The notes under the pieces are model-generated. The model was not told the origin of the DNA, ran no database searches, and worked only from the letters and a program-made list of their open reading frames with translations. From assembly GCA_963736355.1 (NCBI GenBank), contig CAVTOO010000010.1, forward strand, positions 1 through 44,749: a stretch of DNA of 44,749 nt, given 5' to 3'. The DNA comes from CAVTOO01 sp963736355. GTDB taxonomy: Bacteria > Pseudomonadota > Alphaproteobacteria > Rhizobiales > Xanthobacteraceae. Within the stretch, counting starts at the first letter, position 1. Every line of letters starts with the position of its first letter. Positions 1 through 8,485 of the stretch are shown piece by piece. The position numbers and the translations under genes were made by a program.

Positions 1-151
1 GCGTGCCGCCGTCGCGGGGAACAAGAATTTCTTTCGCGATGTCGATGGCAGCACGAGCTGCCTCCTGCAATGCGTCTTGCGGAGAATTATGTTCCACACC
101 AACGTCGTCGGTCAGGCTTTCGCCGGCTGTAATATCAAAAAAGTATCGCAT
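1..151 (-). CDS. DUF6894-type small protein (3' part cut by window edge)
   Basis: The visible N-terminus begins MRYFFDITAGESLTDDVG and continues with an acidic/Ala-rich helix, DALQEAARAAIDIAKEIL. This is the pattern of the short DUF6894 proteins that are abundant in Bradyrhizobium relatives; their function is unknown. A purine-rich stretch (AAGGAAA on the minus strand) lies just before the ATG at 151. The gene follows the Crp/Fnr gene in the same direction, 34 bases after that gene's stop, so the two could be co-transcribed. The C-terminus lies outside the window, so length cannot be judged. The family assignment rests on the N-terminal pattern only. Confidence 0.65.
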   Translation of the reverse strand, partial: MRYFFDITAGESLTDDVGVEHNSPQDALQEAARAAIDIAKEILVPRDGGT

Positions 152-185
152 AAAATTTCCTTGCCGCTCGGGAGTTGACAGTCAG

Positions 186-884
186 TTAGGCCTGCATGAT
201 TTGAGCCAACTCTGACAGGCGGCCTGTGTTCCCGATGGTGACGACCGAGCGGCGCATTTGAATCAAACCATGCTCGCGCAGGGACTTCAACACGCGGCTG
301 ACGTGTACCGGTGTCAGTCCGGTTGCATCAGCCAGGTCGGTTTGAGTCATCGGCAGGTCGTAAGTTTCGTTTGTCACCAGACCGACAACGGATAGTCGCT
401 GCTGCAGTTCGATAAAAAGATGCAGCAGGCGTTGTCCCGCCGGACGTCGGCCGATGTTGACGATCCAGTCTCGAAACAAAACGGCGTCGAGCAATGTCTG
501 TCGCCACAGCGCTTCTGCAATCAGCGGGCGGGAACGCGCCAGTTGCCGGACGGCGACATGCGATACGAAGCCGATCGTGCTTGCCGATAGCGTCCTGAGT
601 TCGTGATCCATCACCGGCAGATGCAGGCTCTGCAGGTCCGGCAGGTCGCCGGGAATATGAACGGACAGAATTTGCCGCTTGCCTTGTTCCGTGGTTTTTG
701 CACGAACACAAAAACCCTTGATCAAAAAGCAGCAATTGAACGGCTTGTCGCCCTCGCGCGCGATCGGCGTATCGGCGTCGATCTCCCTGACGACCACGGG
801 AAGGCGCATGACGGCCTCGATGTCGGCGTCATCCAGCTCCGTCGTATGCCGCAGCTTGCGGATCAGGAATTCGAGTTGAGACAT
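186..884 (-). CDS. Crp/Fnr family transcriptional regulator
   Basis: A 232-residue protein with the Crp/Fnr layout. A cyclic-nucleotide-binding-like beta roll spans about residues 20-130 (DTPIAREGDKPFNCCFLIKGF, then IPGDLPDLQSLH), followed by a long dimerisation helix and a winged helix-turn-helix at about 165-220 (MTQTDLADATGLTPVHVSRVLKSLREHGLI). It lacks the N-terminal cysteine cluster of true Fnr, so an oxygen-sensing Fe-S cluster is unlikely. It resembles the FixK/NnrR-like Crp/Fnr proteins that rhizobia carry in many copies. The ligand and regulon cannot be read from sequence. The 135 bases upstream hold no gene. Confidence 0.88.
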   Translation of the reverse strand: MSQLEFLIRKLRHTTELDDADIEAVMRLPVVVREIDADTPIAREGDKPFNCCFLIKGFCVRAKTTEQGKRQILSVHIPGDLPDLQSLHLPVMDHELRTLSASTIGFVSHVAVRQLARSRPLIAEALWRQTLLDAVLFRDWIVNIGRRPAGQRLLHLFIELQQRLSVVGLVTNETYDLPMTQTDLADATGLTPVHVSRVLKSLREHGLIQMRRSVVTIGNTGRLSELAQIMQA

Positions 885-1019
885 TCAAACCTGTCACGAA
901 AAGTGGACGTTGGAAGCAGTCTGGCTGCGACGGGGAACAAGAATTTCGCAGGGGGAGCGGTTCCATGGGCATGGGTGAACTGCGATGGAACCTTTTTGTA
1001 ATCTGCAGAGCGGCGCGCA

Positions 1020-1283
1020 TCAGCGGCGTGGGGGTGCCCTGAGGTCATTGAGGGTTTCGGTGGCGAGCATCGGCTCCTGGAGGGTGCCGCTTTTCGCGTG
1101 GCGGAGGATGGAGGCGGCGATGTGGTAGGGATCGACCTCGGGCATCTCTGCTTTCACCCGATCGAAAACGCGACCCATGATCTGAAGCTCCTCCGGGCCA
1201 AAAACGGCGTCGTTAAAGAGCTTGAAAATGTCCGCCACGCTGCGTCCCCGTCGCGATGGCCTTTGCAACCGGCTGCTGACCAC
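1020..1283 (-). CDS. small protein of unknown function
   Basis: An 87-residue reading frame. The core FGPEELQIMGRVFDRVKAEMPEVDPYHIAASILRHAKSGTLQEPMLATETL looks like a folded helical domain of the kind found in small uncharacterised rhizobial proteins. No signal peptide or membrane segment is present. The GTG at 1283 gives the longest form, but the first 15 residues are Arg/Ser-rich and low in information, so the true start may be further in. Bases 1284-1502 downstream in the window hold no gene I can support. Function unknown. Confidence 0.55.
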   Translation of the reverse strand: MVSSRLQRPSRRGRSVADIFKLFNDAVFGPEELQIMGRVFDRVKAEMPEVDPYHIAASILRHAKSGTLQEPMLATETLNDLRAPPRR

Positions 1284-1502
1284 GCAGCCCTTTGCTTACG
1301 CGCGCCATTCGCGGGTTCCATAACCTATGTTAAGTTGCGCAGAGGAAGCTTTGGGCACGCACCGTTGCGCGCATGGCGGCCATTGCGTTTTGCATGCCGG
1401 TTATGGCGCGCGTCAGTGTCAGAACGACCGGCTGACCGTCAGAGGCTCGCGTGATACATTCGTCTTTTGACGCCTCGTGTGACCGTCAATGGCATGGCGA
1501 GG

Positions 1503-1748
1503 TCATGCATACCGATTTTGCGGTTTGATACGGATCGCCTTTGCCGGCACCGGCTCATGCCGCAGATACGGCGGCTGCTCCCTGAGATACGCGTCGATCC
1601 TGGCTCGGGACAGGTCCACCGCACGTCGCGCGCCCGCCAGCTTTTGACGCAAGCTGCGACAGGTTTTCAGCAGGTAGCGCAATTCGTCACGTTGGGGGCG
1701 TTCGGCCTGACTGCGATTCTTGTTGTTGTTTGACAAGGCGTCCTCCAT
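1503..1748 (-). CDS. small basic helical protein of unknown function
   Basis: An 81-residue basic protein. After an Asn/Lys/Arg-rich start it has one predicted amphipathic helical stretch, ELRYLLKTCRSLRQKLAGARRAVDLSRARIDAYL, then a short basic tail. An open frame also exists on the other strand, but the minus frame has the more protein-like composition. It diverges from the hybrid histidine kinase gene; the gap contains a palindrome that places a GGAAC element facing each way. A role in the general stress response is inferred from that promoter only. Family not recognised. Confidence 0.5.
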   Translation of the reverse strand: MEDALSNNNKNRSQAERPQRDELRYLLKTCRSLRQKLAGARRAVDLSRARIDAYLREQPPYLRHEPVPAKAIRIKPQNRYA

Positions 1749-1817
1749 CGAAGGCCCAACGTGCCCCGCCTGATGAATGAAGGTTAGTCACGTCGGCATG
1801 CGGGTTGTTGGAAGTTA

Positions 1818-1842
1818 AACCTGCGTATTGCCAAGAAGTTCC
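1818..1842 (-). promoter_or_regulatory. near-consensus EcfG-type promoter (GGAAC-N16-GGTT)
   Basis: On the minus strand GGAAC (plus 1838-1842) is followed by 16 bases and then GGTT (plus 1818-1821); with a 17-base spacer the -10 reads GTTT. The alphaproteobacterial general-stress sigma factor EcfG recognises GGAAC-N16/17-CGTT, so this is one base off in the -10. It points at the small gene starting at 1748. Its -35 is one arm of the 17-base palindrome AAGTTCCGCGGGAACTT at 1836-1852. Confidence 0.4.
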
Positions 1843-1845
1843 GCG

Positions 1846-1870
1846 GGAACTTATTGAGGTTTCCGGCGTT
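1846..1870 (+). promoter_or_regulatory. EcfG-type general stress promoter (GGAAC-N16-CGTT)
   Basis: GGAAC at 1846-1850, a 16-base spacer, CGTT at 1867-1870: an exact match to the EcfG consensus known from Methylobacterium, Caulobacter and Bradyrhizobium. Transcription would start near 1877, about 30 bases before the TTG at 1908, which is preceded by the ribosome-binding sequence GGGGGA at 1898-1903. Assignment to EcfG is inferred from the consensus. Confidence 0.6.
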
Positions 1871-1907
1871 TCCTGTGGTCGCATTGCGTGGAAAGTCGGG
1901 GGAACGA

Positions 1908-4900
1908 TTGCCGTCTCACAGGGAAAATGACGAGGGGGCACGATTCCTCAAGCATACAGGCGAGATGGCTGCGCTGATTGCTGGCTTCGACTGGTCGCAA
2001 TCATTGGGCCCCATCGCGCAGTGGCCCCAAAGCCTCAAAACCGCAGTCGGCATTCTCATTCATTCGCCGGTACCCATCGTGCTTCTGTGGGGCGCCGATG
2101 GCATCATGATTTACAACGATGGCTATGCCGTCTTCGCGGGCGCCCGGCATCCCGGCCTGCTCGGAAAGAAGGTCCGGGAGGGCTGGCCGGAAGTCGCCGA
2201 TTTCAACGACAACGTCATGAAGGTGGGTCTGGCGGGCAAGACCCTGTCCTACGCCGATCAGGAATTGACGCTGCACCGGTCCGGGCGACCGGACACGGCT
2301 TGGCTGAATCTGGACTACTCGCCGGTGTTCGACGAAAGCGGCAAGCCGGCCGGCGTGATGGCCATCGTTATCGAGACGACCGCGCGTGTCATGGCGGAGC
2401 GTGCGGCCACCGGCGAACGGGAAAAGCTGACGCAGATGTTCCGCGAGGCGCCAAGCTTCATGGCGCTGCTGGATGGCCCGAACCACACTTTTGCTTTCAC
2501 CAACGACGCCTATCAGCAGCTGATCGGACATCGGGACGTCATCGGCAAGCCGCTGGTGCAGGCCATTCCTGAAATCGAAGGCCAGGGCTTCATCGAGTTG
2601 CTCGACAAGCTTTTCAAGACCGGCGAGTTGTACAAGTTCTCATCGGTGAAAGTGAAGCTGAAGCGCGCCGGCAATGGTTCGCTGGAAGAGCGGCTGCTCG
2701 ATCTTGTCTACCAGCCGATGAAAGACAAGACCGGCGCCGTCACAGGCATCTTCGCCGAGGGCATCGATGTCACCGAGGCGCGTCACGGCGAGTTTCGGCT
2801 CAAGTTTCTTGATGAGCTCGGCAGGGAAACGGCGAAGAGTCGCAGCGCCGATCAGATTCTGGCCGTCACGACTCGCATGGTGGGCGAGTATCTCGGCGTA
2901 TCGAACTGCGCCTATGCCGACATGGATGACGACCAGGACGGCTTCACCATCCGCGGCGACTGGAACGATGCCGGCGCTCAGAGCATCGTCGGTCACTACA
3001 GTCTGGCCGCTTTCGGCGAGCTGGCGGTCGAGAAGCTGCGCGCCGGACAGCCGTTGGTAATCGAAGACAATCTGCGCGAGTTGCCGCCGGACGCGGCCGC
3101 CGCGTTTCACGGTATCGGCATCGCGGCCACGATCTGCATGCCGCTTGTCATGGCCGGCAGATTGACGGCATTGATGGCCATTCACGACAAGTCGCCGCGC
3201 ACATGGGGCGAGCCGGAGCTGGCGCTGCTGCGGGAGGTGACGGAGCGTTCCTGGGCGCATATCGAGCGCGTCAGCGCGGAAGCCGAAATCAAGGTGCAGG
3301 ATGAGCAGTTCCGCACATTGGCCGAGGCGATGCCGAACCATGTCTGGACCGCAACGCCGGATGGCAGTCTCGATTGGTTCAACGATCAGGTTCACATCTA
3401 CAGCGGTGAACGTGAGGGAGACATTGATCGGCGATGGCTGGATCAAAATGGTTCATCCGGACGATGTATCAGGCGCCGCGCAGCGCTGGGGCCAGTCATT
3501 GGTGTCCGGGGAAGACTACGAAACCGAGTTTCGCCTGCGCCGTTACGACGGCGTCTATCGCTGGCATCTCGCCCGCGCGGTCGCGCTGCATGATCGCAAC
3601 GGTACGATTTATCGATGGATCGGCACCAACACCGATGTCGATGATCGCAAGAATGCCGAAGGGCTTCTGGAACGGCGTCTCGCGAACAGACCGAAGAGCG
3701 CGATCGCATCTGGCGTGTCAGTCAGGACATGCTGGGCGTCGCCAATGCGCACGGCGTCTGGATCAGTATCAACCCCGCCTGGACCCGAATTCTCGGCTGG
3801 ACCGATCGGGAATTTCTCGGCCGTGACAGCGAGTGGATCGAGCATCCCGAGGACAGGGAGCAGACGCGCGCGGCGATCGCGAGCCTGTTCAGCGGCGCAT
3901 CCACCGTCACCTTTACAAATCGCCTGATGTCGCGGGATGGATCGTATCGCATTCTCCTGTGGTCGGTGACGCCGGTGGAAGAACTTCTGTACTGCACCGC
4001 GCGGGATATTACCGAGCAGCGCGAGCAGGAAGTTGCTCTGCGTGAGGCGGGCGAGCAGCTGCGTCAGGCTCAGAAGATGGAGGCGGTCGGACAGCTGACC
4101 GGCGGCATCGCGCACGACTTCAACAATCTGCTGCAGGGTATCGGCGGCGCCCTGGAAAGAATTCAGAAGCGTATCGAAGAAGGCCGTCTCAACGATATCG
4201 ACAGGTTCATCAAGGCCGCGACGGAGTTCGACCCAGCGCGCCGCGTCGTTGACGCACCGGCTGCTGGCGTTCTCGCGACGCCAGACTCTCGATGCCAAAC
4301 CCACCGACACCAATCGGCTGATCGGCGGAATGGAAGAGCTGATCCGGCGGACGATGGGGCCGCAGATCGAGGTTGAGGTCATTGGCGCTGCGGGCTTGTG
4401 GCCGACAAAAATCGATGCGCCCCAGCTTGAAAGCGCGCTTCTCAATCTGTGCATCAACGCTCGCGATGCCATGCCGGACGGTGGACGACTGACGATTGAG
4501 ACCGCGAATAAGTGGCTCGATGAGCGCACGGCGCGAGAGCGCCAATTGCCGCCCGGCCAGTATATCTCGTTATGCGTCACCGATACCGGCACCGGCATGA
4601 CGCCCGATGTTATTTCGCAGGCGTTCGATCCCTTCTTCACGACCAAGCCGATCGGTCAGGGGACAGGCCTGGGCTTGTCGATGATCTATGGCTTCGTCCG
4701 GCAGTCGGGCGGTCAGGTCCGCATCTACTCGGAAATCGGCAAGGGCACCACGATGTGCCTTTATCTCCCGCGATATTACGGCGAGGTGCAGGACCCATCC
4801 GAGGAAGAAAAGGATACGGTTGAGGCCGGCTTCGGCGAAACCGTTCTTGTCGTGGACGACGAGGCCATGGTGCGCATGCTGGTCGTCGAAATTCTGACCG

Positions 4901-5199
4901 AGCAGCACTACAATATTCTCGAGGCCAGGGACGCACCGAGTGCGCTGGCGATTCTGGAGAGCGACAAGCGCATTGATCTCTTGGTCACGGATGTCGGGCT
5001 GCCGGGCGGCTTGAACGGGCGGCAGATCGCGGATCGCGCACGATTGCTGCGCAAGGACCTCAAGGTGCTGTTCATCACCGGCTATGCGGAGAATGCCGCG
5101 CTTTCAAACCATCTCGATCCCGGCATGGCCGTGCTCGCCAAGCCGTTCGCGATGTCGGCCCTGGCCAACAAGGTTCGCGAGATCATCGAGGCGAAGTAA
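1908..5199 (+). pseudogene. PAS/GAF hybrid sensor histidine kinase with receiver domain (three frameshifts as given)
   Basis: A cytoplasmic multi-sensor hybrid kinase of about 1,096 residues once three indels are bridged. Order: a PAS-like region (FDWSQSLGPIAQWPQSLKTAV...NDGYAVF), a PAS domain near 2440-2790, a GAF domain (FLDELGRETAKSRSADQI) near 2800-3280, two further PAS/PAC domains, HisKA with the phospho-acceptor in GGIAHDFNNLL (His at 4113), HATPase_c (NARDAMPDGG, DTGTGM, GQGTGLGLSM) and a C-terminal receiver (VVDDEAMV, DLLVTDVGLPGG). Breaks: an extra base near 3430, a missing base near 3683 (REQTEERDRIWRVSQDMLG is restored), and an extra T near 4223. No membrane segment is seen. The TTG at 1908 is chosen for its GGGGGA ribosome-binding site; GTG 1875 and ATG 1965 are alternatives. 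It may be intact in reality, because the net result of the indels is a coherent protein. Confidence 0.75.
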
Positions 5200-5246
5200 G
5201 CGCTGCGGCGCGCTCTTCTTCGGTATTCTGAATTTCGTGAAACGCG

Positions 5247-5600
5247 TCAGGGACAGAGATGCCGGAATCCATTGCGGCCCATATAAGTGCCGGATGAACG
5301 GTCATACGAGTAGTGGCGCCACGTACACTCTCGATCATTCCGGATTGCCCGCGTCTGCGAGTTGGAAAGCGGTGCTACGCGGATTTCACTTGGAGCGAGG
5401 CCGCCAGACACGGAAGCCGCCGGCTTGCGGGCGCGACGGCGATCCCAGTGTCGTTGATGGCGGGGGCGGTGTTTCACCTGCACGCCGCTCTCATGCATGG
5501 TTGCGTACCGGCTCCAATCCGGCTTCGCGGGTGCCGCCGAGGCTGTCGTGCACGTCATTCCGACGAGCATCGCACCGATCATCAGGGCTGAGACCTTCAT
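5247..5600 (-). CDS. secreted small protein with BA14K-like C-terminus
   Basis: A 117-residue protein with a clear signal peptide (MKVSALMIGAMLVGMTCTTASA, cleavage near residue 22), a very basic linker (KHRPRHQRHWDRRRARKP) and a C-terminal motif CTWRHYSYDRSSGTYMGRNGFRHLCP. That motif follows the BA14K pattern (W/RxxRSYDPxSGTYLGxDGxRHxC) first described for a Brucella antigen. Two cysteines flank the motif and could form a disulphide in the periplasm. It converges with the hybrid kinase gene and is separated from the flagellar genes by 83 bases. Assignment to BA14K is by motif only; the usual N-terminal part is not matched. Confidence 0.65.
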   Translation of the reverse strand: MKVSALMIGAMLVGMTCTTASAAPAKPDWSRYATMHESGVQVKHRPRHQRHWDRRRARKPAASVSGGLAPSEIRVAPLSNSQTRAIRNDRECTWRHYSYDRSSGTYMGRNGFRHLCP

Positions 5601-5683
5601 GGACGTACTCCCGATTGCGTCGCGGAATTAACGCTTGCCGACGGGTTTCGATCCAGCCTTAATCTACCGGAATTGAGTTCAGC

Positions 5684-6169
5684 CTACAGCGTCCGGCTGA
5701 CCGTCAACGGTGCCGCATGACGCTGTCCAGCAGCCGAATGATAGCCGCCCGCGGTGTAGGTCTGCGGCGCGCTCTTCTTCTGCATCTCGCTGTTGACCCC
5801 GCGCACGATGCCCTCGGACACCGCATGCGCGGTCGCAAGCACCGTGAGATTGATCTGCAGGATCGCGCGGAACTGCTCGTGGTGCCGGCGCAGCGTCTTG
5901 AGGATCTCCGGCGTCGATTTGGTCATATAGGGTTGATTGGCGCGCAGATCGCCGATGGCGCGGGAATAGGCCTGCGACAGCTCCGTCTTGTGCGGTTCGA
6001 GCTCCATCGCCTGTGTCACCTTGCCCTTGCGGACCAGCGCGGTTTCATCCTCGACGATCTGCAGAAGCGCGTTCATCGCGTCGATCAGCCGGTTGGCGAC
6101 CTGCGTCGCCTGGATCGGCGTGGTCACAGCCGGGGCGGGGTTGCGCGGGGAGGCGTTGGATGCGGTCAT
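5684..6169 (-). CDS. FlgN-like flagellar protein
   Basis: A 161-residue, mostly helical protein. The central part reads VANRLIDAMNALLQIVEDETALVRKGKVTQAMELEPHKTELSQAYSRAIGDLR, the layout of FlgN, the export chaperone of the hook-associated proteins FlgK and FlgL. The termini are Ala/Pro-rich and likely disordered. It sits 34 bases downstream of flgJ in the same direction as flgI-flgJ and ends that operon. FlgN sequences diverge strongly, so the call rests on helical pattern plus operon position. A fragment resembling the palindromic repeat at 29771 lies in the flgJ side of the gap (6184-6200). Confidence 0.7.
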   Translation of the reverse strand: MTASNASPRNPAPAVTTPIQATQVANRLIDAMNALLQIVEDETALVRKGKVTQAMELEPHKTELSQAYSRAIGDLRANQPYMTKSTPEILKTLRRHHEQFRAILQINLTVLATAHAVSEGIVRGVNSEMQKKSAPQTYTAGGYHSAAGQRHAAPLTVSRTL

Positions 6170-6203
6170 GATGAAGTTTCCCGTAGCGTTTTCGAGCGAA
6201 GAA

Positions 6204-6530
6204 CTAACCGGCCTTGGCGGCCTGCTGCATGATCAGCGTCCGGAACACATCGTTGGACACGCCGACGCCGCCTGATTTCGAGAAGGTCTTGGCGTATTCG
6301 TCGGCCAGCATCGAGCGCCACACGCCGGTGCCCGGCGTCGAGCCGAACGGGCCTTCGCCCTCGAGCCCGGTGAGCATCTGCTGGAACATCGAGTTGAGGA
6401 ACGTCCCCTCGAATTCCTGCGCATTGGCCTTGGCCTTGTCGCGCGCCTGCGGAGAAACCTTCTTCAGCGCGTCGAGGAGCGCGTTGTCGATGCGTCCGTT
6501 GATCGTCGGCAGTGCGGTCGGTGCGCTCAT
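6204..6530 (-). CDS. flgJ: flagellar rod-assembly protein FlgJ (rod-binding domain only)
   Basis: A 108-residue protein with the FlgJ N-terminal rod-binding domain: AQEFEGTFLNSMFQQMLTGLEGEGPFGSTPGTGVWRSMLADEYAKTFSKSGGVGVSNDVFRTLI. The C-terminal muramidase domain of enterobacterial FlgJ is absent, which is usual in alphaproteobacteria, where a separate lytic transglycosylase opens the peptidoglycan. The start ATG at 6530 shares one base with the restored flgI stop TGA (6530-6532), so translation is coupled. In the sequence as given flgI reads straight through into flgJ because of a frameshift in flgI. Confidence 0.88.
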   Translation of the reverse strand: MSAPTALPTINGRIDNALLDALKKVSPQARDKAKANAQEFEGTFLNSMFQQMLTGLEGEGPFGSTPGTGVWRSMLADEYAKTFSKSGGVGVSNDVFRTLIMQQAAKAG

Positions 6531-7652
6531 CACATCACCTCGATGTCGGCCTGGATGGCGCCGGCGGCCTTGATCGCCTGAAGAATGGAGATCATGTCGC
6601 GCGGCCCGATGCCGAGTGAGTTCAGTCCGTCGACCAGTTCCTGAAGCGAGACGCCGGCCTTGACGACGGCGAGCTGTTTGCCGTCCTCCTCGCACGCCGA
6701 CGCGGGTGCGCGGCACCACCACCGTCTCGCCGCGCGACAGCGGCGCGGGCTGGCTGACTTGCGGCGCTTCCGAGATCGTCACCGTGAGATTGCCTTGCGC
6801 GACCGCGACCGTCGCCACGCGCACGTCGCGGCCCATCACGATGATGCCGGAGCGCTCGTCGATGATGATCTTGGCGGCGAGATCCGGCTCGACCTGCAGC
6901 TGTTCGATCTCGGTCAGCATCGCCACGACATTGGCGCGGAAATCCTTGGGGATGGTCAGCTGAACCGTCGAGGGGTCCATCGGCTCGGCGACGCGGCCGC
7001 CGAGGAAGTCATTCACCGCTTCGGCGATGCGCTTGGCGGTGGTGAAATCCGGGTTGCGCAGGGCGATGCGCATCACCGGCATGCGGTTCAGCGCGAATTC
7101 GATTTCGCGTTCGACGATGGCGCCGTTGGCGATGCGTCCGACGGTCGGCACGCCGCGCGTGATCTTGGCGGCGTCGCCCTCGGCCTGGAAGCCGCCGATG
7201 GCGAGCGAGCCCTGCGCCACCGCGTAGACATTGCCGTCGGCGCCGAGCAGCGGGGTGACGAGCAGGGTGCCGCCCTGCAGGTTCTTGGAATCGCCGAGCG
7301 CGGAGACCGTGACGTCGATGCGGGTGCCCTGCGTCGAGAAGGCGGGCAGGTTGGCCGTCACCATGACGGCGGCGATATTGCCGGTGCGGATCGAGGCGCC
7401 GCGGATGTTGACGCCGAGGCGCTCCAGCATCGCCTGCAGCGACTGCTTGGTGAAGGGGATGTTGTTGAGGGTGTCGCCGGTGCCGTTGAGGCCGACGACC
7501 AGACCGTAGCCGATCAGCTGGTTCTGGCGCACGCCCTCGAAGCTGGCGAGGTCCTTGATGCGCGAGGTGGCCTGCGCCACCGGCGCCAGCGCGAGCGTCC
7601 CGACGATCAGGGCGATGGCCGCGATGGCGGCTGCAATGGTTCGTTTCATCAT
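6530..7652 (-). CDS. flgI: flagellar P-ring protein FlgI (one frameshift as given)
   Basis: The periplasmic P-ring subunit, 373 residues when corrected, a normal length. Signal peptide MMKRTIAAAIAAIALIVGTLALAPVAQA, then the hallmark IKDLASFEGVRQNQLIGYGLVVGLNGTGD and GVNIRGASIRTGNIAAVMVTANLP. Near 6690-6694 one extra base shifts the frame after VVVPRTRVGV. The expected C-terminus (EEDGKQLAVVKAGVSLQELVDGLNSLGIGPRDMISILQAIKAAGAI...) is intact in the next frame and ends at TGA 6530-6532, overlapping flgJ. The ATG at 7652 is chosen because the signal peptide starts there with GGAG about ten bases upstream; a longer frame from 7760 exists but adds a non-signal Ala/Ser-rich stretch. Probable sequence error rather than loss. 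Confidence 0.88.
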
Positions 7653-7810
7653 GCCGTGCTCCCACACGTCGTCTGCGGGCGTCGGGCGGGCCATCTCGCT
7701 CTGGCCGGATCCGTCGCCGCTGTCGGCCGCTGCTGCATGCTCCCCATGCGGCTTGGCCATCTTCAGCTTTGCGAAACCCGTGCCAGATCGTCTTTTCTTT
7801 TAAGGCATTG

Positions 7811-7828
7811 AAAAATATGTATATTTTT
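7811..7828. repeat. AT-only palindrome in flgI-fliX gap
   Basis: AAAAATAT-GT-ATATTTTT: two perfect 8-base arms round a 2-base centre, in otherwise GC-rich DNA. It lies about 160 bases upstream of flgI and 117 upstream of fliX. It could be a regulator or IHF-like bending site, or simply the AT-rich part of a promoter. Confidence 0.4.
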
Positions 7829-7895
7829 ATGGAACCGTTTTGCGGGATGTTACCAAAAAGCGCCCATATTTGCCGGACCGGCAATTCTTGCCGCG

Positions 7896-7912
7896 TTAAC
7901 GGCCGGTTAACC
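7896..7912. promoter_or_regulatory. perfect CtrA-type site TTAA-N7-TTAACC between flgI and fliX
   Basis: TTAACGGCCGGTTAACC: TTAA at 7896-7899, seven bases, TTAACC at 7907-7912, then AT. This is the exact full consensus for the cell-cycle regulator CtrA. It is 33 bases before the fliX start and about 244 bases before flgI, so it could serve either or both. Nearby, 7880-7893 reads GGCAATTCTTGCCG, resembling the conserved motif at 12616 and 21369. CtrA binding is inferred from consensus. Confidence 0.6.
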
Positions 7913-7944
7913 ATAAACGGCGAGGTTTCGTTAAGGAGACGTCG

Positions 7945-8355
7945 ATGCGAATCTATGGACCCAACGGAACCGCCGGTGCCGGCCCCTCAGGACCCGCACG
8001 CCGCGCCAATTCCACGGCTTTTTCGCTGCCGGACTCAGGTTCGGCCAGCGATACCAAGTCAGCGTCCGCCCCCCGGGGCGTCGCCGGAATCGATGCGCTC
8101 ATGGCGCTCCAGGGTGTCGAAGACGTCACTGAACGCCGCAAAAGGGCGATCAGCCGCGGCCGGTCCGCGCTCGACGTCCTCGACGAGCTCAAGATCGGCC
8201 TTTTGGTCGGTTCTCTGGATCAAACCATGGTCCAGCGCCTCCGAAATGCCGCCGCCGAGCTCAAATCGGTCAGCGGGGAGGCCGGTCTCGATCAGGTTTT
8301 GGCCGAAATCGAGCTGCGGGTGGAGGTCGAACTCGCCAAGGTTGCCGCAGCCTGA
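7945..8355 (+). CDS. fliX: flagellar assembly trans-acting factor FliX
   Basis: A 136-residue protein: MRIYGPNGT start, a Ser/Ala/Pro-rich N-terminal half, then a helical domain ALMALQGVEDVTERRKRAISRGRSALDVLDELKIGLLVGSLDQTMVQRLRNAAAELKS. This is the FliX signature (DVLDxLKIGLLxG). In Caulobacter FliX couples assembly of the early flagellar structure to the NtrC-like activator FlbD and so to late flagellar genes. Start ATG 7945 follows AAGGAGACGTCG. It is divergent from flgI, as in related genomes, with a perfect CtrA-type site just upstream. Confidence 0.9.
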   Translation: MRIYGPNGTAGAGPSGPARRANSTAFSLPDSGSASDTKSASAPRGVAGIDALMALQGVEDVTERRKRAISRGRSALDVLDELKIGLLVGSLDQTMVQRLRNAAAELKSVSGEAGLDQVLAEIELRVEVELAKVAAA

Positions 8356-8485
8356 TTTACCGCTCCGCGCCAGTTATACCGCCAAAAGGGGATTTTCCTC
8401 GGCGCGATATTGTTTGTCACACCCCGCCATTATATAAGCGCCGCGCAATTGGGGGCGGCCCCGCTGGACTTGTGCGGACCCGTTA

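Noticed and set aside
16..952. Shared GGGGAACAAGAATTTC at about 17 and 935
   Set aside because: Short match, one copy inside a coding region; no further copies seen, so probably chance or a trace of old duplication.
7653..7760. 36-residue N-terminal extension of FlgI
   Set aside because: Would put a polar stretch ahead of the signal peptide; the internal ATG at 7652 has a GGAG site and starts the signal sequence.
7829..7845. Possible sigma-54 promoter (TGGAACCGTTTTGC) near fliX
   Set aside because: GG to GC spacing is one base too short and the TGGCAC element is poor.
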